A DNA stretch of 13,564 bases from Candidatus Spyradenecus faecavium (GTDB lineage: Bacteria; Verrucomicrobiota; Kiritimatiellia; RFP12; DVOR01), in the NCBI GenBank assembly GCA_018713405.1, contig DVOR01000177.1, positions 1 through 13,564 of the forward strand. Direction: 5' to 3'. The notes below the pieces were generated by a model. The model was not told the origin of the DNA and searched no databases. It was given only the letters and a program-made list of their open reading frames with translations. A program made the position numbers and the translations under genes. Below are positions 6,766-13,555 of the stretch, in pieces; positions within the stretch are counted from its first letter, which is position 1; the number at the start of each line of letters is the position of its first letter.

Positions 6766-6774
6766 AGTATAGCA
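6766..6774 (-). promoter_or_regulatory. Extended -10 promoter of rph operon
   Basis: On the minus strand TGC is followed directly by TATACT (6771-6766) and then AAGGGGC and the ATG. No -35 match is found at 16-18 bases, which an extended -10 can tolerate. The same TTTGCTA..-TAAGGGGC string precedes the candidate small RNA at 1428-1445. Confidence 0.7.
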
Positions 6775-6805
6775 AATCGCCCGCCCCTCCCCCGCCCCGG
6801 GAAAA

Positions 6806-6921
6806 AGGGTCGGCTCCGCATAAGTCCACATCCTTTTCCGAAACCCTTAAGGGTTTGACCCAAAACCCTTAGGGTTTCACCTCAAAACCCTTAAGGTTTC
6901 GGGTTGGACCCCTTAGGGTTT
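6806..6921. repeat. Phased array of four CCCTTAAGGG-type palindromes with a conserved leading box (copy 2)
   Basis: GGGTCG (6806-6811) and GCATAAGT (6817-6824) are followed by palindromes centred near 6848.5, 6870, 6892.5 and 6914, spaced 21.5-22.5 bases. The order and spacing match the block at 1246-1360. It lies between the divergent rph operon and the DUF3332 pair, ending about 30 bases before the latter's -35, where a bound protein could affect both directions. Confidence 0.8.
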
Positions 6922-6951
6922 CGGCGGGGGAGGCGGGGCGCGCGGAAAAGT

Positions 6952-6980
6952 TTGCAACGGGGGCGCGATTGTGTCATACT
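6952..6980 (+). promoter_or_regulatory. Promoter of the DUF3332 lipoprotein pair
   Basis: The -35 TTGCAA (6952-6957) and -10 CATACT (6975-6980) have a 17-base spacer, with TGT directly before the -10. This leaves a leader of about 35 bases before the ATG at 7024, with AAAGGA in it as a ribosome site. Confidence 0.75.
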
Positions 6981-7023
6981 AAGGATGTTTTGCGAGACTT
7001 TCACGCAGAAAGGAAAAAGAGTC

Positions 7024-7473
7024 ATGAAGAAGATGATCTACGGCGCGGCCGCCGCGCTCACCCTCCTGGCCACCGGTTGCACCGGGTCGTTCCAGCTCGT
7101 CCAGGGCGTCCACCGCTGGCACACGAACTTCGAGAGCCGCTGGACCAATGAGGTGTGCTACCTCGTGGCTTGCATCATCCCGATCTACGCCGCGGCCTAC
7201 ATCGTCGACACCGTCTTCCTCAACTCCGTCGAGTTCTGGATCGGCGAGAACCCCATCGAGGTCAAGACCGCCGACGCCACCCTCACCCGCACCGGCGCCG
7301 ACACCGCCCTGGTCAAGGCCAACGCCACCGGCGAGACCTACACCCTCCGCCGCCTGGGCGACAACGCCTACACCGTCACCGACGCCCAGGGCAACGTGCT
7401 CCAGTGCGCCGTCGACGGCGACCTGCTGACCATGACGGCCGAGGACGGCACCGTCCGCACCGCCATCCTCTAA
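7024..7473 (+). CDS. DUF3332-like lipoprotein A (149 aa)
   Basis: The signal peptide has a lysine start and a hydrophobic stretch ending LLATGC, so C19 is the likely lipidated residue and the protein should be anchored in the envelope. A conserved hydrophobic segment (about 44-70: CYLVACIIPIYAAAYIVDT, then VFLNSVEFWIGENP to about 77) is the hallmark of DUF3332-type proteins. The C-terminal 70 residues are polar with short strand-like repeats (TLTRTG, TYTLRR, TYTVTD-like), suggesting a small beta domain. The molecular function of the family is not known to me. I start at 7024 because the signal peptide begins there and AAAGGA precedes it; the open frame further upstream crosses the promoter. 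It is followed 66 bases later by a diverged paralogue. Confidence 0.8.
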   Translation: MKKMIYGAAAALTLLATGCTGSFQLVQGVHRWHTNFESRWTNEVCYLVACIIPIYAAAYIVDTVFLNSVEFWIGENPIEVKTADATLTRTGADTALVKANATGETYTLRRLGDNAYTVTDAQGNVLQCAVDGDLLTMTAEDGTVRTAIL

Positions 7474-7485
7474 GAGGACGCGTTC

Positions 7486-7506
7486 GGGCCGGGTCACCCC
7501 CGGCCC
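7486..7506 (+). other. Hairpin between the two DUF3332 genes
   Basis: GGGCCGGG (7486-7493) pairs with CCCGGCCC (7499-7506) around a 5-base loop, without a T-tract. It is a plausible mRNA-stabilising or partial attenuation structure rather than a full terminator. Confidence 0.5.
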
Positions 7507-7539
7507 TCCCCCAACGACACACAACACGAAAGGACTCCC

Positions 7540-8010
7540 ATGAAGAAGGCTTCCCTCCTTACCCTCGCCGCGCTCACCCTCGGCCTCTCCACCGTCGGCT
7601 GCGTCGGCAAGAACAACGGCTTCGCGCTCTTCAACAAGATCTACGACTGGAACCTGACGGCCAGCGACAACGAGTGGGGCAACGAGCTCATCTTCGTGGG
7701 CCTCTGCATCATCCCGGTCTACCCGATCTGCCTCTTCGCCGACACCATCGTCTTCAACTCCATCGACTTCTGGACCGGCGAGAACCCGATCGTGGGCGTC
7801 GATTCCAACACCGGCAAGCACTACGCCATCGTCCCCAACGGCGACGGCACCGCCACCTTCACCTACGACGGCCAGGTCTGCCAGCTTGCCCGCACCGCCG
7901 ACGGCGTGACCCTCTCCAAGGACGGCGTCCTCCTGGGCACCTACACCCTGGACGGCAACCTCGCCACCTTCACCGCCCCCGACGGCACCACCCGCTCCAT
8001 GCTCCGCTGA
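7540..8010 (+). CDS. DUF3332-like lipoprotein B (156 aa)
   Basis: This is a second copy of the same family. The signal peptide ends LSTVGC with lipidation expected at C21. The segment NELIFVGLCIIPVYPICLFADTIVFNSIDFWTGENP (about 48-83) lines up with its neighbour. The C-terminal domain is again polar and beta-like (TATFTYDG, TYTLDGNLATFTAPDG). The upstream spacer holds AAAGGA 5 bases before the ATG. Outside the signal peptide and the FW(I/T)GENP core the two copies have diverged, so the duplication is not recent. Both are probably made from the promoter at 6952-6980, and the unit closes with the terminator at 8027-8060. The function is unknown. Confidence 0.82.
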   Translation: MKKASLLTLAALTLGLSTVGCVGKNNGFALFNKIYDWNLTASDNEWGNELIFVGLCIIPVYPICLFADTIVFNSIDFWTGENPIVGVDSNTGKHYAIVPNGDGTATFTYDGQVCQLARTADGVTLSKDGVLLGTYTLDGNLATFTAPDGTTRSMLR

Positions 8011-8026
8011 GCCTGGGCGACCGACC

Positions 8027-8060
8027 GGCCGCCCCCGCGCGGGGCGGCCCTTTTTTGTTT
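8027..8060 (+). terminator. Strong intrinsic terminator after the DUF3332 pair
   Basis: The 9-bp GC stem GGCCGCCCC/GGGGCGGCC has a CGCGC loop and is followed by CTTTTTTGTTT. Only 12 bases separate its end from the murD start codon. Confidence 0.9.
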
Positions 8061-8072
8061 GCCTTCCCCGCC

Positions 8073-9422
8073 ATGAAATACGCCAACCGCAATGCCCTTG
8101 TCCTGGGCGCGGGCCGGAGCGGCGAGGCCGCCGCCAAGCTGATCCTGGAGACCGGCGGCCGCGCTGCCGTCGTCGACGAACGCTGGCCCGGCGACCGCCT
8201 GGTCGAGCTCGGCTCGCAGGGCATCCGCTGCCTCCGCGCCACCCGCGACTACCTGCCCGACGGCGCCTACGACCTCGTCGTCGCCTCGCCCTCCATCCCC
8301 CTGGGGCACCCGTGGCTCGAGGCGGCTCGGTCGCGCGGGCTCCACGCCATCTCCGAGCTGGAGCTGGGCGCGGCCGCGTGGCGGGGCGACGCCATCGCCG
8401 TCACCGGCTCCAAGGGCAAGAGCTCCGTGGTCAAGTGCCTGGTCGACGGGCTCCGCGCCGCGGGGCGCGACGCGTGCGACGCGGGCAACTATGGCACGCC
8501 GCTCTCGCAGCGCGCCTTGGAGCGGCCCGACCGCGGCGCCGGCGCCATCGCGGTGGTGGAGGCTTCCTCCTTCCAGCTGGAGCTGACGCAGGCCTTCGCG
8601 CCGCGCCTTGCGGCCATCCTCAACATCCAGGCCGACCACCTCGACCGCCACGGCACGATCGAGGCCTACGCGGCGGCGAAGTTCCGCCTCTTCCGGGCGC
8701 AACGCCCGCCCGAGGCCCGCGCCTTCCTGCCGTGCGGCTTGGCCGACGGCGGCGTCCCGCCCGGCGTGCCGCTTGCGCGCTTCGGGCTCGAGGCCGGGGC
8801 CGACTGGCGTTACGACGCGGCCGGGCTGGTTCGCCACGGCGACCTCGCCATCCCCGTCACCGGCTACTTCGCGAACCCCATCCTCGGCCCCGCCGCCGCG
8901 CTCGTCGCGGCCATGCTCACCCACTGCGGGCTCACGCCCGGCCAGGTCGAGGCGGCCTTCGCCGCGTTCCAACCGCTCCCGCACCGGATGCAGCGCGTGG
9001 GCGAGACCCCCGCCGGCGTGGCCTTCGTCGACGACTCCAAGGGCACCTCGCTGGCCGCCACGCAGGCCGCGCTCCGCATCGTGGGCCGCGGCGCCCGCCT
9101 CATCGCGGGCGGCCAGCTCAAGGAGCGCGACCTCGCCTTCCTGTTGCCCGACCTCCGCGCCCACGCCGTCAAGGCCTACCTCATCGGCGAGGCCGCCCCC
9201 GCCCTGCACGCGGCCTGGCGCGACGCGTTGCCCTGCGCCCTGTGCGGCGACCTGCCCACGGCCTTCCACGCCGCCTGCGACGAGGCCCGCCCGGGCGAGA
9301 CGCTCCTGCTCTCGCCGGGGTGCGCCTCCTTCGACCAGTTCCCCGGCATGGCCGCCCGCGGCGACGCCTTCCAGATCCTCGCCCGCGCCGCCATCGCCGA
9401 GGCCGAGGCCGCCCGTCCCTGA
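8073..9422 (+). CDS. murD: UDP-N-acetylmuramoyl-L-alanine--D-glutamate ligase (449 aa)
   Basis: This cytosolic Mur ligase adds D-glutamate to UDP-MurNAc-L-Ala using ATP, an essential step of peptidoglycan synthesis. The N-terminal Rossmann-like domain starts ALVLGAGRSGEAAAKL. The ATP loop is TGSKGKSS (111-118), where most MurD proteins have GTNGK(S/T)T. ASSFQLE (164-170) and NIQADHLDRHG (184-194) follow, then AAKFR with K203 as the expected carbamylated lysine. The third domain carries PHRM (303-306), FVDDSKGTS (318-326) and SPGCASFDQF (414-423). The ATG at 8073 matches the normal MurD N-terminus. There is no Shine-Dalgarno site and only 12 bases from the preceding terminator. The gene stands apart from any mraY/murG/ftsW cluster, and the promoter is not visible. 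Confidence 0.93.
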   Translation: MKYANRNALVLGAGRSGEAAAKLILETGGRAAVVDERWPGDRLVELGSQGIRCLRATRDYLPDGAYDLVVASPSIPLGHPWLEAARSRGLHAISELELGAAAWRGDAIAVTGSKGKSSVVKCLVDGLRAAGRDACDAGNYGTPLSQRALERPDRGAGAIAVVEASSFQLELTQAFAPRLAAILNIQADHLDRHGTIEAYAAAKFRLFRAQRPPEARAFLPCGLADGGVPPGVPLARFGLEAGADWRYDAAGLVRHGDLAIPVTGYFANPILGPAAALVAAMLTHCGLTPGQVEAAFAAFQPLPHRMQRVGETPAGVAFVDDSKGTSLAATQAALRIVGRGARLIAGGQLKERDLAFLLPDLRAHAVKAYLIGEAAPALHAAWRDALPCALCGDLPTAFHAACDEARPGETLLLSPGCASFDQFPGMAARGDAFQILARAAIAEAEAARP

Positions 9423-9460
9423 CCCGGGACGGGAAAATCGGGCGGACGCGAAAAAAGGGC

Positions 9461-9490
9461 TTGCAATGGGTTCCGTGGGTGTGCTATAGT
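9461..9490 (+). promoter_or_regulatory. Promoter of tRNA-Gln
   Basis: The -35 TTGCAA (9461-9466) and -10 TATAGT (9485-9490) have an 18-base spacer, with TGC before the -10. The downstream ATGTCCCGTTTT is shared with the tRNA-Arg promoter, as is the A-rich stretch upstream of the -35. Confidence 0.8.
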
Positions 9491-9510
9491 ATGTCCCGTT
9501 TTGAGTTCGT

Positions 9511-9584
9511 TGCCTCATGGTGTAACGGTAGCACAACTGACTCTGGATCAGTTTGTCAAGGTTCGAATCCTTGTGAGGCAACCA
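9511..9584 (+). tRNA. tRNA-Gln (anticodon CTG), CCA encoded
   Basis: The acceptor stem pairs TGCCTCA (9511-9517) with TGAGGCA (9574-9580), followed by discriminator A and encoded CCA (9582-9584). The anticodon CTG is at 9543-9545 in a loop closed by an ACTGA/TCAGT stem. The T-loop is TTCGAAT. It reads CAG, which a GC-rich genome would be expected to favour. Confidence 0.96.
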
Positions 9585-9592
9585 GTTTGGAT

Positions 9593-9623
9593 GGATTGTG
9601 GGGGCGCCCGCAATCCTTTTTTT
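9593..9623 (+). terminator. Intrinsic terminator after tRNA-Gln
   Basis: The 10-bp stem GGATTGTGGG/CCCGCAATCC (one wobble) has a GGCG loop and is followed by seven T. The next gene's start codon lies 19 bases after the T-tract. Confidence 0.9.
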
Positions 9624-9642
9624 GCACAAGGGAGGTGCGGCA

Positions 9643-10125
9643 GTGACTGAGAGCCTTTTGGAGATCCTGCGCAGCAACGCGAAGGAGTCGCCCGAGACCA
9701 TGGCCAAGCTGTTGGGCGTGGCGCCGGAGGCGGTCGAGGCGGAGATCGCGCGGCTGGAGCGCGAGGGGGTCATCCGCGGCTGGCAGGCGATCGTGAACGA
9801 CGACCTGCTGCCCAAGGGCCACGTGACGGCCGTGATCGAGGTGCGCGTGACGCCGGAGCGCGAGGGCGGGTTCAACCGCATCGCCGAGCAGGTGAGCCGC
9901 TTCGAGGAGGTCAACGCCGTGTACCTGATGAGCGGCGGCTACGACCTGTTGCTCTTCGTGGAGGGCGAGAGCCTGCTCTCGGTGGCGCGCTTCGTGAGCG
10001 AGAAGCTGGCCACCATCCACGGCGTGCTCTCCACCGCAACCCATTTCAAGCTGAAGACCTACAAGCAGAGCGGCGTGCTGATGGCCACGCCCGGCGACGA
10101 CGGTCGATTGGCGGTGTCGCCGTGA
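9643..10125 (+). CDS. alaR: Lrp/AsnC-family transcriptional regulator (160 aa), AlaR-like
   Basis: The N-terminal winged-helix part (about 1-50) contains SPETMAKLLGVAPEAVEAEI, a normal Lrp-type recognition region, then the linker EREGVIRGW. The C-terminal RAM domain (about 60-135: VTAVIEVRVTPEREGGF, NAVYLMSGGYDLLLFVEG) is the usual ligand-sensing, octamer-forming part. The GTG start at 9643 is chosen because GGGAGG lies 7 bases upstream and the protein then begins TESLLEILR as in this subgroup. The stop overlaps the start of an aminotransferase gene, the arrangement of Bacillus subtilis alaR-alaT, so control of alanine or related transamination is the best guess. The gene symbol is by synteny and is tentative. 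No separate promoter fits between it and the tRNA-Gln terminator. Confidence 0.85.
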   Translation: MTESLLEILRSNAKESPETMAKLLGVAPEAVEAEIARLEREGVIRGWQAIVNDDLLPKGHVTAVIEVRVTPEREGGFNRIAEQVSRFEEVNAVYLMSGGYDLLLFVEGESLLSVARFVSEKLATIHGVLSTATHFKLKTYKQSGVLMATPGDDGRLAVSP

Positions 10126-11291
10126 GCCTGGGCAGGGAACGTCTCGCGAAGCACATCGTGGGGCTGCCGAAGAGCGGCATCCGCGAGTTCTTCGACATCG
10201 TCAGCACCCGCCAAGGGGTCATCTCCCTGGCCATCGGCGAGCCTGACTTCGACACGCCCTGGCATATCCGCGAGGCCGCCATCGCCTCGCTCGAGCAGGG
10301 CAAGACCCACTACACCGGCAACGCCGGCCTGATGGAGCTGCGCCGCGCCATCGCCGATTACGTCCGCGACCGCTTCGGCGGCGACTACGACCCCGCGCAC
10401 GAGGTGCTCGTGACGGTCGGCGCCTCCGAGGGGCTGGACATCTCCCTGCGGGCCTTGCTGAACCCCGGCGACGAGGTGCTCTACCACGAGCCGTGCTTCG
10501 TGAGCTACGGGCCCGAGATCGCGATGGCCCACGGCGTGCCCGTGCCGGTGGAGACCCATGTGAAGGACAACTTCCGTCTCTCCGTCGAGGCGCTGGAGGC
10601 CAAGGTCACGCCCCGCACGCGGGCGCTGGTGGTGAACTTCCCCAACAACCCCACGGGCGCGGTGCTCGAGCGCGAGGACGTGCAGGCCATCGCCGACTTC
10701 GTGGTGCGCCACGACCTCATCCTCATCTCCGACGAGATCTACGCCGAGCTGACCTGGGGCGGCAAGCGCCACGTGAGCTTCGCCTCGGTGCCGGGCCTCA
10801 AGGAGCGCCTGGTGTTGCTCCACGGCTACTCCAAGGCCTGGGCGATGACCGGCTTCCGCATGGCCTACGTCTGCGCCCCCGCGTGGATGATGGACACCAT
10901 CCTGAAGATCCACCAGTACCAGATCATGTGCGCGCCCACGGCCTCGCAGTGCGCCTCGCTCGAGGCGATGCGCCAGCCCGCCGAGGACATGGCGCCCATG
11001 CTCCGGGCCTACGAGATGCGCCGCAACTTCCTGCGCGCCTCCTTTGCCGAGGCCGGCATTCCGATGCACAACCCCGCCGGTGCCTTCTACGCCTTCCCGC
11101 AGATTGCCAAGTTCGGCCTCTCGGCCCGCGAGTTCGCCGTGCGCCTGCTCGACGCCGAGAACGTCGCGGTCGTCCCCGGCACGGCCTTCGGCGCGTGCGG
11201 CGAGGGCTTCGTGCGCTGCTCCTACGCCACGGGCATCGAGCAGCTCAAGGAGGCCGCCGCCCGCATCGCCCGTTTCGTCAAGACCCTGTGA
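10122..11291 (+). CDS. alaT: Class I/II PLP-dependent aminotransferase (389 aa), AlaT-like
   Basis: This fold-type I transaminase has FPNNPTG (173-179), the D204-containing SDEIY that contacts the PLP ring nitrogen, and the Schiff-base lysine K239 in GYSKAWAMTGFRM. The C-terminal arginine motif is FVRCSYA. Members paired with Lrp-type regulators are often alanine- or branched-chain-linked transaminases; substrate choice cannot be read from these motifs. The GTG start shares bases with the upstream stop (GTGA) and has no strong ribosome site of its own, suggesting translational coupling to the regulator. Length is typical. The pseudouridine synthase gene follows after 7 bases. Enzyme class is confident; the alaT name is tentative. 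Confidence 0.88.
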   Translation: MSLGRERLAKHIVGLPKSGIREFFDIVSTRQGVISLAIGEPDFDTPWHIREAAIASLEQGKTHYTGNAGLMELRRAIADYVRDRFGGDYDPAHEVLVTVGASEGLDISLRALLNPGDEVLYHEPCFVSYGPEIAMAHGVPVPVETHVKDNFRLSVEALEAKVTPRTRALVVNFPNNPTGAVLEREDVQAIADFVVRHDLILISDEIYAELTWGGKRHVSFASVPGLKERLVLLHGYSKAWAMTGFRMAYVCAPAWMMDTILKIHQYQIMCAPTASQCASLEAMRQPAEDMAPMLRAYEMRRNFLRASFAEAGIPMHNPAGAFYAFPQIAKFGLSAREFAVRLLDAENVAVVPGTAFGACGEGFVRCSYATGIEQLKEAAARIARFVKTL

Positions 11292-11298
11292 GGACCCC

Positions 11299-12180
11299 AT
11301 GCGCCCCGACACGCCCAACAAGCCCAAGATCGCCATCGTCTCGCGCGACGAGGAGGGACTCAGCCTGCAGGACTTCCTGGCCGGCCGCCTGAAGACCACC
11401 AAGCGCGCCGCCAAGGCGATGATAGACGCCCGCGTCGTCTGGGTCAACCGCAAGCTCGTCTGGATCGCCCGCCACACCCTCAAGCCCGGCGACAAGGTCG
11501 CCTTCGTCGTCAAGGCCGGCACCGGCGCCAAGCAGAGCAAGGAGGGCGACCGCGCCCCGCACATCCGCGTCCTCTGGCAGGACAGCCGCTACCTGGCCGT
11601 CGACAAGCCCGCCGGCATCCTCACCCAGGGCCGCGACTCCGCCGAGGAGCTCCTCCGCAGGCAGGAGGGCAACCCCGCCATCGCCGCCGTCCACCGCCTG
11701 GACCGCGAGACCAGCGGCGTGCTCCTCTTCGCCAAGGACGCCGAGGCCCTCGAGGCCGCCATCGCCATGTTCCGCACGCACCGCGTGGTCAAGCACTACG
11801 CCGCCATCGTCGCGGGCCGCTTCGAGCGCGAGATGAGCACCCTCACCGAGACGCTCGACGGCGAGCGCGCCGTCACCCACCTCAAGCGCCTGCGCGCCAC
11901 CCCCGACGCCACCTTCCTCGCCGTCCGCATCGAGACGGGGCGCACCCACCAGATCCGCCGCCACCTGGCCGGCGTCCGCCACCCCATCATCGGCGACCGC
12001 CAGTACGGCGTCAAGCAGGCCAACGACCCGCGCCTCCTCTCCGTCACCCGGCAGATGCTCCACGCCCAGGAGCTGGAGCTCCCCAACCCCCTCACGCCCG
12101 GCGAACACATCCGCGCCCACGCCCCGCTCCCCGCGGACTTCCGCGCCGCCCTCAAGCTCTTCTCCCTCGGCAAACGCTGA
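11299..12180 (+). CDS. RluA-family RNA pseudouridine synthase (293 aa)
   Basis: An N-terminal S4-like RNA-binding region (about 20-72: LSLQDFLAGRLKTTKRAAKAMI, VWVNRK, LKPGDKV) precedes a catalytic domain with HRLDRETSGV (132-141), where D135 is the nucleophile, and ETGRTHQIR (212-220). This is the RluA/RluC/RluD type, isomerising uridines in rRNA or tRNA; the target cannot be assigned. A GAGGA ribosome site lies 5 bases before the ATG, which is 7 bases after the aminotransferase stop, so the gene belongs to that operon. No T-rich terminator follows before the insertion sequence at 12224; only a GC-rich potential hairpin is seen at 12182-12200. Confidence 0.92.
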   Translation: MRPDTPNKPKIAIVSRDEEGLSLQDFLAGRLKTTKRAAKAMIDARVVWVNRKLVWIARHTLKPGDKVAFVVKAGTGAKQSKEGDRAPHIRVLWQDSRYLAVDKPAGILTQGRDSAEELLRRQEGNPAIAAVHRLDRETSGVLLFAKDAEALEAAIAMFRTHRVVKHYAAIVAGRFEREMSTLTETLDGERAVTHLKRLRATPDATFLAVRIETGRTHQIRRHLAGVRHPIIGDRQYGVKQANDPRLLSVTRQMLHAQELELPNPLTPGEHIRAHAPLPADFRAALKLFSLGKR

Positions 12181-12223
12181 GGCCCCCCGGGGCGGGCCCG
12201 GCGAAGAAAATCCGCCGACCTGA

Positions 12224-12264
12224 GGTTCTTCGTCAAAGAGAGTGGGTGGGAAGTGGAAGACGGG
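12224..12264 (+). repeat. Left terminal inverted repeat of the insertion sequence
   Basis: These 41 bases are the exact reverse complement of 13524-13564; the match stops at the next base (G against A). It starts GGTTCTTCGTC. Confidence 0.95.
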
Positions 12265-12271
12265 GTGGATA

Positions 12272-12280
12272 TGGTAGAGT
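12272..12280 (+). promoter_or_regulatory. Possible extended -10 of the transposase gene
   Basis: TGG precedes TAGAGT (12275-12280), six bases before the ATG at 12287. There is no good -35. The layout resembles the rph promoter and would give a nearly leaderless mRNA. Confidence 0.35.
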
Positions 12281-12286
12281 GTATGC

Positions 12287-13555
12287 ATGAAAAAGGATTG
12301 GCAAACCACACAGGGCGCTCGTTCGCTTGAGGAACATTATGCGCGGTTGCTTGGCATTGAGGCGCCGTGGCTGGTCACGCGGGTAGAAGCGGCGCCAGGT
12401 CTCGAGCAGATAGATGTTTGGGTGGAGCATGCGCCGGATGTGGCGTTGACATGCCCGATTTGCGGCGCGACCGCGCCTGGATATGATAGGTCCAGTGAGC
12501 GCGTGTGGCGGCATTTGGATGTTTGCTTGATTCCGCTGTTCGTCCATTGCAGGTTGCCGCGATGCCGCTGCCCGCAACATGGGGTGCGGCGACTGCGCGC
12601 ACCTTGGGAGGGGGGCTGTCCGCATTTCACGGAGGGGTTTTCGCACCATGCGATCGAGGTTTTGCAGGAGACCATGAATCTGTCGAGCGCCTGCAGATTG
12701 TTGGGCATCAGCTGGAAACAGGGATGTCGTCTTCGGGAATGGGCCGTCCGTGTGGCATTGAAGCGGCGCGAGACAAAACCTGACACGCATATTCTGCTGG
12801 GGGTTGACGAAAAGGCCTTCGGGAAGGGGGTGGATTTTGCCACGATCGTTTACTCCCATACGACGCGCAGCGTCCTTGAGGTCGTCCCGGGGCGCTCCGC
12901 CGAGGCCGCCGCACATGCCCTGAGCCAAGCCATCCCGGAGCCTCTCCGGGACAAGGTCCAAGGCATCTCCATGGATTTCTCGACGGCCTACGCAAAGGCG
13001 GCCTCCGAAGTCTTCCCCCAGGCCCATCAAGTGGTGGACAGATTCCATGCCGCAGCCCTACTGAGCACCGCCGTGGACGAGGTCCGTCGCCAGAGTATGA
13101 AGAGGCCGGATTGCCCTCCGTCCCTGAAGAACACGCGCCTGCTTTGGCTCAAAAATCTCCGCAACCTAAGCGAGGAGGAGATCGCCCGCTTTGATCGACT
13201 GATTGAGCTGGACCTCCCTGTCTGCGAGGCCTGGCATGTCAAATACGCCTTCCGCTTTTTCTACGAACAACCCTCCCGGGTCGAGGCCATGAAATACTTT
13301 TGGGTCTGGTTCGATTGGGCCACCCGGGCCCGACTCAAGCCCCTCATCAGGGTCGCGAAGACCTTCTGGCACAACATTGTCCGCCTCGCCAATTACCATC
13401 GGTTCGGCGGCCTGACCAATGCGCGGGCCGAAGGCTTCAACTCAAAGATCCAATCCATCAAATCCGTTGCCCGCGGCTTCCGCAATTTCGCCAACTACCG
13501 CTTTGCCATCCTCTTCCACTGCTCCCGTCTTCCACTTCCCACCCACTCTCTTTGA
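12287..13555 (+). CDS. ISL3-family transposase (422 aa)
   Basis: This DDE transposase binds and mobilises the surrounding element. An N-terminal zinc-binding region has CPICG (56-60) and later cysteines C88, C93 and C95 with H98, followed by an HTH-like stretch near 130-152. The DDE core shows D174 in LGVDEKAFGKG, D230 in GISMDFSTAYAKA and E382 in ARAEGFNSKIQ, all in ISL3-typical settings. Length and motifs indicate an intact, potentially active enzyme. The last nine codons and the TGA stop lie within the right inverted repeat, so end sequence and protein C-terminus are jointly constrained. The ATG at 12287 has no strong ribosome site. Confidence 0.94.
   Translation: MKKDWQTTQGARSLEEHYARLLGIEAPWLVTRVEAAPGLEQIDVWVEHAPDVALTCPICGATAPGYDRSSERVWRHLDVCLIPLFVHCRLPRCRCPQHGVRRLRAPWEGGCPHFTEGFSHHAIEVLQETMNLSSACRLLGISWKQGCRLREWAVRVALKRRETKPDTHILLGVDEKAFGKGVDFATIVYSHTTRSVLEVVPGRSAEAAAHALSQAIPEPLRDKVQGISMDFSTAYAKAASEVFPQAHQVVDRFHAAALLSTAVDEVRRQSMKRPDCPPSLKNTRLLWLKNLRNLSEEEIARFDRLIELDLPVCEAWHVKYAFRFFYEQPSRVEAMKYFWVWFDWATRARLKPLIRVAKTFWHNIVRLANYHRFGGLTNARAEGFNSKIQSIKSVARGFRNFANYRFAILFHCSRLPLPTHSL

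Noticed and set aside
6838..6921. Short CRISPR array
   Set aside because: Repeated units are only about 10-16 bases with 6-12 similar bases between them; there are no unique spacers of normal length and no cas genes.
7155..8072. Upstream in-frame extension of murD through both DUF3332 genes
   Set aside because: It crosses two genes and a terminator in another frame and has Arg/Pro/His shadow composition; MurD homology begins at 8073.
7941..9914. 657-codon minus-strand frame opposite murD and tRNA-Gln
   Set aside because: It is antisense to murD, passes through a tRNA and shows no domain.
12182..12200. Terminator after the pseudouridine synthase gene
   Set aside because: A GC-rich fold is possible but there is no T-tract; too weak to list.
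12233..13048. Minus-strand ORF within the insertion sequence
   Set aside because: It is a shadow of the transposase; its end repeats the transposase C-terminal residues only because both run into copies of the inverted repeat.
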